Below are positions 25,839-33,163 of a stretch of DNA of 64,000 bases, one piece after another. Made by a program: the position numbers and the translations under genes. Source of the stretch: Pseudoalteromonas luteoviolacea (GTDB lineage: Bacteria; Pseudomonadota; Gammaproteobacteria; Enterobacterales; Alteromonadaceae); assembly GCF_000814765.1 (NCBI RefSeq), contig NZ_JWIC01000007.1, forward strand, positions 470,081-534,080, written 5' to 3'. The notes under the pieces were generated by a model. That model was given only the letters and a program-made list of their open reading frames with translations. It was not told where the DNA came from and did not search any database. The stretch's first letter is position 1, and every line of letters starts with the position of its first letter.

Positions 25839-26288
25839 TTAACTTTCGTTTTCTAGTAGCTTACCTTTGCCGATTTCAATTTTTCTCGGTTTCAATGCTT
25901 CGGGCACTTCTCTTTCTAATTTGACTACCAGCAATCCGTTTTCTAGTTCTGCGCCAATTACTCTGACATGATCACCAAGTTGGAAGCTTTGTTCAAAATT
26001 ACGTTCAGCGATGCCTTGGTGGATAAATTTACGCTCTGCACTCTCTTCTTTATTGGCTTTTTGACCTGTTATTCTGAGTGTATTGTTCTCAGACTCTATG
26101 TGAAGTTCATCTTCGCTGAATCCGGCCACAGCCATGGTGATTTGGTACTTGTCTTGGTCAAGCGCTTCGATGTTGTATGGTGGATAACTTGCCTGCTTGC
26201 CGTTATGGGCAGCACGGTCCATAAGTGATGCTAAATGATCGAAACCAATGAAAGAACGGTAAAGTGGAGTTAGATCTACGTTGCGCAT
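25839..26288 (-). CDS. ibpA: Small heat-shock protein Hsp20 (IbpA-like)
   Basis: 149 residues, the size of IbpA/IbpB. It opens MRNVDLTPLYRSFIGFDHL, close to the IbpA N-terminus, has the alpha-crystallin domain (about 35-125: YPPYNIEALDQDKYQITMAVAGF, ITGQKA, and LENGLLVVKLERE) and a short C-terminal tail with an IEI motif (RKIEIGKG) that docks in oligomers. It holds unfolding proteins for DnaK/ClpB. Start follows GAGGAT. The long leader (26289-26430) and a possible sigma-32 promoter upstream fit heat control. Confidence 0.92.
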   Translation of the reverse strand: MRNVDLTPLYRSFIGFDHLASLMDRAAHNGKQASYPPYNIEALDQDKYQITMAVAGFSEDELHIESENNTLRITGQKANKEESAERKFIHQGIAERNFEQSFQLGDHVRVIGAELENGLLVVKLEREVPEALKPRKIEIGKGKLLENES

Positions 26289-26404
26289 AATAATATCCTC
26301 TTAATAAGCGATAATGTTTGTTTACCCTTCTTTTGAACTGATAAACAAACTAAAAAATAACATTTGTTTTGGTTGGGACCCTGTCGGCGTCCTCACAATA
26401 CTAT

Positions 26405-26431
26405 CTATGGACGGGGCAAATAGTTTTCAAG
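26405..26431 (-). promoter_or_regulatory. Possible sigma-32 promoter of the hsp20 gene
   Basis: Minus strand CTTGAAA at 26431-26425 matches the heat-shock -35. Downstream, CCCCGTCCATAGAT contains both a CCCC (8-bp spacing, too short) and CCATAGAT (about 14-bp spacing), either of which might serve as the -10. The match is imperfect. Confidence 0.35.
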
Positions 26432-26452
26432 TAAAAAATTAAAATAAATTTT

Positions 26453-26476
26453 AAAAAGCCCATTTATCGGGCTTTT
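26453..26476 (-). terminator. Intrinsic terminator after phoD
   Basis: Minus strand AAAAGCCC-GATAAAT-GGGCTTTTTAA, just after the phoD stop, isolates it from hsp20. Confidence 0.85.
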
Positions 26477-26486
26477 CAGAAGAGTT

Positions 26487-28064
26487 CTAGCAGAGTTTGG
26501 ATTTACCTGAATACACAGTAAAGCGCTTTCCAATATGTACTTGGTCATTTTTAAAACCGACAAAAGGCACGTGATGCCAATTGGCTTGTAATTGTTCTTC
26601 GTTGATTTCCAATGTCACGAACCCGCGGTTTGCGAGATCTACATATCGAATATGTGGGTTTTCGGGCATTAAGATTTTGCCAACGTCTCCAACTAGTTGC
26701 TGTAAACCTGGCACAGGAATCGAGGGGGAGGTCACCGATGAAGTCACGATTTCCACAGCAACAGCACCATCGTGGGTAAAGCGGTTATATTTGCGCCAGT
26801 CGTAAGGATCTTTACAGATATTGGCTGCCCATGATGAATGCACATCTCCGGTCAATATAACGGCGTTATTGATGTGATTGTGCTCAATAAAGTCTAATAG
26901 TCGATTTCTGGCTGCCGGATATCCATCCCAAGAGTCTGTATTAATAGGTTTACCAAGCATCTGAATCTGCATCATTTGCACTTGCTGGCCAATCAACTGC
27001 CATGTCACGCCATTGTGTTTGGCATCCAGTAAATTGTCCTGTAGCCACTGTTCTTGCTCATAGCCGAGTAGCGTACGCTGTTCATCGAGGCGTGCAGGGT
27101 CTTTGACATCGACTTGTTGATCTCGACCAATAAAGCGGGTGTCTAACATATTAAGTTCAGCGAGATTACCAAATCGAAAACGACGGTATGCTTTTTCTCT
27201 GGTTGCGTGTTGAGGTTCTCGTATTGGCATCCACTCATAGTAAGCTTGAATGGCGGCATTACTGCGTGCTTGCCATGTGCCCTCTCCATCATTATGGTTT
27301 TTTGCACCTTCTCGCCATGCGTCATTAGTAAACTCATGGTCATCCCAAATACAGATCATCGGGTGGGTTTGATGCAATTTTTGCAGATCAGTATCCGTTT
27401 TATAACAAGCATGCCTTTGGCGGTAGTCGGATAATGTGACCATTTCATGGTTTGGGGTTACTGTGCGATTCCATAAAAATGGATTTCTGTAGATGTCTTT
27501 GTTGCCATATTCATATAAATAATCACCGAGATGCAGTACCGCATCTAAATCTGTTATTTCAGCGATGCGTGCATACACATTAAAGTAGCCGTAACTGAAG
27601 TGAGAGCAGGATGCCATGGCCAATTTAACATTTCTGACATCATATTCTGGCAGGGTTTTGGTTTTTCCGGTTGGTGAGATAATTGGCTCATCGAGCTCAT
27701 CGATAATAAAACGATATACATATCGGGTATTTTCTTGCAGGCCTTTGGCATCTACTTTTACAGTGAAGTCTTGTGTTTGGCTCGTTATTACGTGACCACT
27801 AGAAATGATGTTAGAAAAACTGCTATCTGCCGCAACTTGCCAAATTACTTTGACTGTCAATGTGTCGATATCAACGCGCTCTTTTACTTCTTTTGGAATG
27901 GTTACCCTAGTCCACAATATCACGCTATCTGATAAGGGATCACCACTGGCTACACCATGGCTGAAAGGGTTTTCAGAGAAGGTGCAGCCTGATAGTGAGA
28001 GACTCAGGGGTAAGCTTGAGATGATCATGCTGCTTTTAACAAATTGGCGACGGGAAATGTTCAT
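26487..28064 (-). CDS. phoD: PhoD-family alkaline phosphatase, Tat-exported lipoprotein
   Basis: 525 residues. The N-terminus carries a twin-arginine motif (SRRQFVK, residues 4-10) and a lipobox (LSGC, about 27), so it should be exported folded and lipidated. An N-terminal PhoD domain (FSHGVASGDPLSDSVILWTRV) precedes the metallophosphatase core: ASCSHFSYGYFNVY, DAVLHLGDYLYEYG, WDDHEFTNDAW and VILTGDVHSSWA, which hold the Asp, His and Cys ligands for iron and calcium in PhoD. It releases phosphate from phosphodiesters and monoesters. No clear Pho box seen upstream. Confidence 0.92.
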   Translation of the reverse strand: MNISRRQFVKSSMIISSLPLSLSLSGCTFSENPFSHGVASGDPLSDSVILWTRVTIPKEVKERVDIDTLTVKVIWQVAADSSFSNIISSGHVITSQTQDFTVKVDAKGLQENTRYVYRFIIDELDEPIISPTGKTKTLPEYDVRNVKLAMASCSHFSYGYFNVYARIAEITDLDAVLHLGDYLYEYGNKDIYRNPFLWNRTVTPNHEMVTLSDYRQRHACYKTDTDLQKLHQTHPMICIWDDHEFTNDAWREGAKNHNDGEGTWQARSNAAIQAYYEWMPIREPQHATREKAYRRFRFGNLAELNMLDTRFIGRDQQVDVKDPARLDEQRTLLGYEQEQWLQDNLLDAKHNGVTWQLIGQQVQMMQIQMLGKPINTDSWDGYPAARNRLLDFIEHNHINNAVILTGDVHSSWAANICKDPYDWRKYNRFTHDGAVAVEIVTSSVTSPSIPVPGLQQLVGDVGKILMPENPHIRYVDLANRGFVTLEINEEQLQANWHHVPFVGFKNDQVHIGKRFTVYSGKSKLC

Positions 28065-28531
28065 AAGTATTTACTCTAATTTTGGTGTTTTTTGTCTATT
28101 TAACTCCGTAATCGTTAAACTTTTATTTCTGAACTGTAAATTTGTAGGAAAGTTAAATTTATAAGTGTGATTATTTAAATAGTGTGAATGTCGACCTTGT
28201 ATTAACCAGTAGGACGATGAGTATGATTTAAATCGCAAAAATGATAATATTATGTCATTAAAAATAAGGTGTTATATAAAAATTGATACTTTTATACGGG
28301 TTAACTTTCGCTAAATGGTATCGTCTTTAAGCGATAATGTTATCTACCGCTTATTGTGTATTTTGTAATTTTACTGGGTTAAATATTAATTTATTGTATT
28401 TCTCTTGAGGAAACATATTGTTTAACCAGTGAGTTACACTAAACTTGTTGCACATGCAGTATGTAGATAGCGCTATTGTGACTTTTAAAACTAAATAGGT
28501 TCGGGAATACCGTACGTTTGAGATAAATATT
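28065..28531. other. Divergent control region, no gene seen
   Basis: 467 bp of AT-rich DNA between phoD and the TorF-type porin gene. An AATGATAATATTATGTCATT near-palindrome at 28240-28259 loosely resembles a Fur site, but the spacing is off by one. No open frame worth calling. Confidence 0.5.
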
Positions 28532-29239
28532 ATGAAAAAAAATCTGCGACTCACTTTATCCACATTGTCTGTTTTGATGGTAACAAATACGGTTATTGCG
28601 AGTGATTGGTCTTCAACTATTACCGGTGCTTCGGATTATACATTTAATGGTATTAGCCAAACTGAGAATGACTTTGCTCTGCAAGCTAGCCTTGATTACA
28701 GCAACTCTGAAACAAACTGGTATGCAGGCTCTTGGGCCTCAAATGTTGATTTTGATGATGGCACAGATGTGGAAGTGGATATTTACTTTGGCAAAACGTG
28801 GTCATTAACCGATGCGATTAGTTTAGATGTTGGTATGGCATATTACAGCTATTATGGTGGAGATGATTCGAGTGATATTAACTATCCAGAAGCGTACACC
28901 AAGTTTGGCTTTGATAATGCATTAGGGACGACAGAGTTTAACTTCTGGTATAGCTGGGATTATGCGGGTCAAGATGAGGAGCATGTAATCACGACCCTCT
29001 CTCATACTTTTGAAGTGGCCGAAAATCATGATATTGCTGTCAGTTATACCGTGTCTAATTATGTGGGTGGAGATCAGACTTGGGATGGTACTGACAGTTC
29101 TTATCACCACTATGAAATAGCTTACTCCACCAGCTTGTCAGGCTTTGACTTATCGATTGCCGCTGAAGATACTTCCATCGATTCGGATACATCGGACGAA
29201 CGAATTGCGTTTTCAGTATCACGTACTTTTGACTTCTAA
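28532..29239 (+). CDS. TorF-family putative porin
   Basis: 235 residues. Signal peptide cleaved near VIAS (residue 24). The mature protein starts DWSSTITGASDYTFNGISQT, the typical opening of the TorF/Gcw_chp family, and alternates strands with acidic Asp-rich turns, ending in SVSRTFDF (terminal Phe). Expected in the outer membrane as a small barrel; solute unknown. Acidic surface loops fit a marine protein. A strong bidirectional terminator follows. Confidence 0.85.
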   Translation: MKKNLRLTLSTLSVLMVTNTVIASDWSSTITGASDYTFNGISQTENDFALQASLDYSNSETNWYAGSWASNVDFDDGTDVEVDIYFGKTWSLTDAISLDVGMAYYSYYGGDDSSDINYPEAYTKFGFDNALGTTEFNFWYSWDYAGQDEEHVITTLSHTFEVAENHDIAVSYTVSNYVGGDQTWDGTDSSYHHYEIAYSTSLSGFDLSIAAEDTSIDSDTSDERIAFSVSRTFDF

Positions 29240-29251
29240 TATCTAGACACT

Positions 29252-29279
29252 AAAAAGCCGGACTGTGTCCGGCTTTTTT
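29252..29279. terminator. Bidirectional terminator
   Basis: AAAAAGCCGGAC-TGT-GTCCGGCTTTTT between the convergent porin and YebC-family genes. Confidence 0.92.
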
Positions 29280-29295
29280 AGAGTAAGCTTGTCGA

Positions 29296-30021
29296 TTATT
29301 TCTTCACGATAGCGTTGTGGTAAACGTTTTGTACGTCATCACAGTCTTCAAGCATACCCATGAACTTTTCGAAGTTTGCAATGTCATCTTCGTTTTCGAT
29401 TTCTACGTGAGTTTGTGGGATCCACGTGATTTCGTCTACTTCGAATGTAATGCCTTCAAATGCTTCAGTTAATGCCGTTTTTGCTTTGAAGTACTCAGTG
29501 TTAGGCGCAAATACAGATACTTTACCGTCTTCTACTTCAACATCAGTCACGTCAACGTCAGCCATCATTAATGCTTCTAGTACGGCTTCGTCATCATCAC
29601 CAGCAAAACCTAAAATTGCAAAGTGATCAAACATGTGAGCAACACAGCCTGGGCTACCGATTTTTGAATCGGTTTTAGTAAACGGAAGACGCACATCTTT
29701 GATTGTACGATTTGGGTTATCTGTTAAGCAGTCAACGATAACCATGCAGTTACCGGGACCATAACCTTCATAACGTGCTGGAGAGTAATCTTCACCAGCA
29801 CCACCAGCCGCTTTTTCGATTGCTTTGTCGATTACATGTGCTGGAACCTGATCTTTTTTAGCTTTTTCGATCAAACGACGAAGAGATAGGTTTGTTTCAG
29901 GATCTGCGCCGCCATTCTTTGCAACTACATAGATCTCTTTACCGTATTTGGAGTTTACCTTAGTTTTTGCCGCTGCCGTTTTTGCCATGGCGTTTTTGCG
30001 GACTTCAAATGCTCTACCCAT
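29296..30021 (-). CDS. YebC/PmpR-family protein (YeeN-like paralogue)
   Basis: 241 residues from MGRAFEVRKN; a longer frame starting at 30066 has 15 extra residues atypical of the family. Contains NPETNLSLR-like DPETNLSLRRLIEKAKKDQVP, HVIDKAIEKAAGG and YEGYGPGNCMVIVDCLTDN. It lacks the AGHSKWANI start of canonical YebC and is closer to E. coli YeeN. YebC proteins are reported to bind DNA as regulators or to assist ribosomes at proline stretches; which applies here is unknown. Tail ends VQNVYHN. Confidence 0.88.
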   Translation of the reverse strand: MGRAFEVRKNAMAKTAAAKTKVNSKYGKEIYVVAKNGGADPETNLSLRRLIEKAKKDQVPAHVIDKAIEKAAGGAGEDYSPARYEGYGPGNCMVIVDCLTDNPNRTIKDVRLPFTKTDSKIGSPGCVAHMFDHFAILGFAGDDDEAVLEALMMADVDVTDVEVEDGKVSVFAPNTEYFKAKTALTEAFEGITFEVDEITWIPQTHVEIENEDDIANFEKFMGMLEDCDDVQNVYHNAIVKK

Positions 30022-30142
30022 CTTAGTTCTCGTTATTTGAAATTCAATTGCACAAGATTCTAACAAGACTCGACGCGTTGGGCTATACCCTATTGGGCAT
30101 GAGCCCTGCGATAAGCGGGTTTATTACTATAAAATGAATTCG

Positions 30143-30748
30143 TCAGGCCAGTTGGTGCTGAAATTTTAGGTTGTTTTGTTCTATCAGCGGTAAAAACGCT
30201 TCCCAGTGGCGAAATATGATGTCTGCTTTTTGAGCATACTCAGGGGTTATTTCTGGTGAATATAAACACGATATCATGTTTGCATTATTCGCCGCTTCGA
30301 TATCATACAGATAGTCCCCAACATATACGCAAGCACTATTGGGCAAGCCCCATTGTTTTGCGACGAGGTTAAGTGCTGCAGGATTGGGTTTAGCGGGGGC
30401 ATCATCACGCGTGAGGATCAGCTCTATGGGTAGATTGCAGCGCTCAAGCTTGATTTGCGCCGCTTTTGCAAAATTACGGGTCACAATGGCCATTGGAAAG
30501 CCTTTGTTAGACAGCTCATATATGGCTTGCTTTACGCCAGGTAAAAACTCAGCTTGGTGTGCGTCTTGCATTTCATGTTGGTGAATAAGCGACATGGCTT
30601 CTTCACGCATGTATGGAGATGGTAGCGCATTGATGAATTCAAGCAGATCTTCCTCTCGTGGACAGCCAAGCTGCGCTTTCATCATTGCGAAATCAAGATT
30701 GGAGGTCACTAATGTGCCATCCAAGTCGAAAATAATTCCTTTAATCAT
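30143..30748 (-). CDS. HAD-superfamily phosphatase (phosphoglycolate-phosphatase-like)
   Basis: 201 residues from MIKGIIFDLDGTL, with GAGGTAAG placed ahead of ATG 30748; the longer frame to 30781 is not needed. HAD motif I is FDLDGTL (nucleophile Asp 8), motif II VTRN, motif III with Lys in DDAPAKPNP and motif IV YVGDYLYDIEAA. A helical cap lies between motifs I and II. Substrate unknown; phosphoglycolate or a small sugar phosphate is plausible. Confidence 0.87.
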   Translation of the reverse strand: MIKGIIFDLDGTLVTSNLDFAMMKAQLGCPREEDLLEFINALPSPYMREEAMSLIHQHEMQDAHQAEFLPGVKQAIYELSNKGFPMAIVTRNFAKAAQIKLERCNLPIELILTRDDAPAKPNPAALNLVAKQWGLPNSACVYVGDYLYDIEAANNANMISCLYSPEITPEYAQKADIIFRHWEAFLPLIEQNNLKFQHQLA

Positions 30749-31136
30749 GCGTTTCTTACCTCGTATTCCATAGCAAGACACTCTGCTTGCCTTTAACCAT
30801 AGAGTACGTCAATTAAGGTTGCAAAGATCACAGTAAAAAATAATCAAATGAGGTAACAGGACTTACCTGAGCGTCATAAAAAGCGCAAAAATTACGCGCC
30901 TGAAATATTGAAGCAAAGATGCTTGCGTTGCGTGTTTATCACGAACGCGTTTATATCATCATTGGCGTGCTTTCATCGCAAGTGTGTATCAATAAAGTTT
31001 TGAGATATGTGGTGAGTCATCAGTCTACGTATTTACTACTGACAGATGTTTTCTAATTTATCTTAAAATTCATATCATTGGCTGTTAAAGTAATAAATAA
31101 ACACCACAGAATAACGACAAATAAAGGTGTCTCCCA
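30749..31136. other. Intergenic stretch, no gene seen
   Basis: 388 bp between divergent genes. No coding frame, clear terminator or strong repeat found; it presumably contains two promoters. Confidence 0.5.
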
Positions 31137-31739
31137 ATGGCTTATTTAATTACTACTGTCATTTTAATTGCATGCTGCACTGTATTTTTCATACCGTCTT
31201 TAAGGCGGTTTACTAAAGATAATGAATTGGCAAGTAACTTTGCGTTGACGATGGTTGCAACGCTTATTGGTGTTCTATTGGCAATAGCCATCAGTAATTA
31301 CGATGAAGATGAAAAAGAGCGCCGAGACTTAATAAAATTACTTTATGCGGCCAAAGCGGTGGCGACAGAAAGCTTGGAATATAGTCAAGCTGTCATGGCA
31401 TTTTATGAGAGTAATGAAGCGAGTGAACCAACTAAGCGCTCGAAGCAACAATTTTTTAAAGATAACCCCCTGCCCTACCCCGAGTATCTCGATGCACTCA
31501 TGTCTCAGCAATTGTTCATCAAAAACTTATCTCAAGAGTCACTGACAGAATTAAGTGAATCACTTATTTTAATGAAACGCGCAAATACGCTTAGGCCTGA
31601 CCTTTTTTTGTCGAATTTAAGTTTTGTGTTGTATGTCTTAGAGCAAGAGCACCGTTATCAAAAGGGTGAGATTTCATTACATGAATTGGAAAGGACTTTA
31701 AGGATACGAGAGGCTCAACTTGAAAAAGAAGGAAATTAA
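31137..31739 (+). CDS. Hypothetical inner-membrane protein
   Basis: 200 residues. Two membrane segments (about 2-20 and 34-52) are followed by a 145-residue helical, charged soluble part (DEDEKERRDLIKLLYAAKAVA...). Family not recognised. It ends 4 bp before the ATG of the S41 peptidase gene at 31744, so the two are co-transcribed and may cooperate at the membrane. Confidence 0.75.
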   Translation: MAYLITTVILIACCTVFFIPSLRRFTKDNELASNFALTMVATLIGVLLAIAISNYDEDEKERRDLIKLLYAAKAVATESLEYSQAVMAFYESNEASEPTKRSKQQFFKDNPLPYPEYLDALMSQQLFIKNLSQESLTELSESLILMKRANTLRPDLFLSNLSFVLYVLEQEHRYQKGEISLHELERTLRIREAQLEKEGN

Positions 31740-31743
31740 ATTG

Positions 31744-33033
31744 ATGTTTAACAAGCCACGTGATGCCAAAGCATATATAGCAAAGACGATTATTTTTAGT
31801 GCAATGGCGGTTTCTAGTTTTAGCTTTGCAAAGGACAGCACACAGAGTTTATCCACCCAGCAAGTGAATGAAGACATTACAGAGTTTGTTGCACTTTTAA
31901 ACCAAAGGTACGCCTACCTTGACGAAAAAAACGTGGATCAAACGTCATTTGAAGCGTGTTTGCAAAAAGAAGTAGATCAAATCAAAACAGTCAATGCCTT
32001 ATCAGGGCATTTGAACCGCTGCTTTGAGTTTTTTTATGACCAACACAGCGAAATTCGGCCACGTCCTAGAGACTATTATTTGCCTATGCCGACCGCTTTA
32101 ACCATGTGGGCTGAAGTTGGCAATGATACCGCGACCATTATTTCTATCCCGCATAATGGGTATGCACAAAAAATTGGTTTTAGAGCGGGTATGAAGATTG
32201 AACAGATAAACCATAAACCTGTTTTTGAAGCAATAAAGGCGGCCAATATTTCAGGACAAAAAAGTGCACAGACTTGGGTGCTTAATCGATTATTGACCGG
32301 TACTCGTCATGAGCAAATTGCACTGACTGTAAGCTGGCAAGGACAATCACAGACGCTCACGATCGATACCCGACAAGTCGTTGCCGACATCTTAAAAGAT
32401 AAACCAATCTTGACCAGCCAATGGTTAGGTGACATTGCGTATATTCGGCCTGAGAACAGCCTAGGTAATAATGCGTTGATCTCCGCGTTTGACCAAGCGC
32501 TGTTTGAATACAAGGACGCGTCTGCTTTAATTTTGGATTTACGCAACACCCCAAGTGGTGGTAACAGCGATGTGGCGCGTGGCATTATGAGCCGCTTTAT
32601 CTCTGAGCGTTTTCCATACCAAGAACATGAGCTGGTGGCGGTAGAGCGTGAGTTTGGAGTGAAAAGGCGCTGGCAAGAGTTTGTGTATCCAAGAGGGGAA
32701 AATACCTTTACCAAACCGTTGGTGGTGCTCAGCAACCGCTGGACAGGAAGCATGGGTGAAGGCATAACGATCGGTTTGCATGGTATGAAGCGCGCAACTG
32801 TCATCGGTACACCCATGGCTCAGTTATTAGGTGCGATTTCTGGACATACACTGAGACACTCCCAGTTGAGTGCAGTGATCCCTGTTGAAAAGTTATTTCA
32901 TGTCAATGGCACGCCAAGAGAGGCATTTTTACCTGATATTGAGATTGATCACACTAATAATGTGGACAATGAAGATCTTGCTTTGAAAGCTGGGCTACGT
33001 CATCTGTCAAAATTGGCGCGCAAAGTAAATTAA
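31744..33033 (+). CDS. S41-family (tail-specific type) exported peptidase
   Basis: 429 residues from ATG 31744, preceded by AAGGAAAT; the upstream TTG at 31720 overlaps the previous gene and adds a charged stretch. Signal peptide ends near SFAKDS (about 33). A PDZ-like part (GYAQKIGFRAGMKIEQINHKPV, about 135-160) precedes the peptidase core with DLRNTPSGGNSDVARG and the serine nucleophile in NRWTGSMGEG (about 340). Likely periplasmic. A Lys partner is not obvious, so catalysis could be Ser-His as in some S41 relatives. Confidence 0.85.
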   Translation: MFNKPRDAKAYIAKTIIFSAMAVSSFSFAKDSTQSLSTQQVNEDITEFVALLNQRYAYLDEKNVDQTSFEACLQKEVDQIKTVNALSGHLNRCFEFFYDQHSEIRPRPRDYYLPMPTALTMWAEVGNDTATIISIPHNGYAQKIGFRAGMKIEQINHKPVFEAIKAANISGQKSAQTWVLNRLLTGTRHEQIALTVSWQGQSQTLTIDTRQVVADILKDKPILTSQWLGDIAYIRPENSLGNNALISAFDQALFEYKDASALILDLRNTPSGGNSDVARGIMSRFISERFPYQEHELVAVEREFGVKRRWQEFVYPRGENTFTKPLVVLSNRWTGSMGEGITIGLHGMKRATVIGTPMAQLLGAISGHTLRHSQLSAVIPVEKLFHVNGTPREAFLPDIEIDHTNNVDNEDLALKAGLRHLSKLARKVN

Positions 33034-33111
33034 CAGAGTGATTTGATCTCTCTATTGACCAAAACAACCAGAGCACTGGCAAGGTGCCTTAAGATCAATT
33101 ATGTATTATCA

Positions 33112-33134
33112 CAGCTTGGTTAAATGCCAAGCTG
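33112..33134. terminator. Hairpin between the S41 peptidase and the chemoreceptor
   Basis: CAGCTTGG-TTAAATG-CCAAGCTG is a perfect 8-bp stem between convergent genes, but lacks a clear T tract on either side. Confidence 0.45.
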
Positions 33135-33163
33135 CGACTTATTTAGTGCATTAGGTGGTGTGG

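Noticed and set aside
26289..26404. RNA thermometer in the hsp20 leader
   Set aside because: I could not pair the GAGGAT ribosome site convincingly with an upstream stretch; a fold calculation would be needed.
28240..28259. Fur-box-like near-palindrome before the porin gene
   Set aside because: Spacing between half-sites is off and the sequence is simple AT; noted only as part of the intergenic entry.
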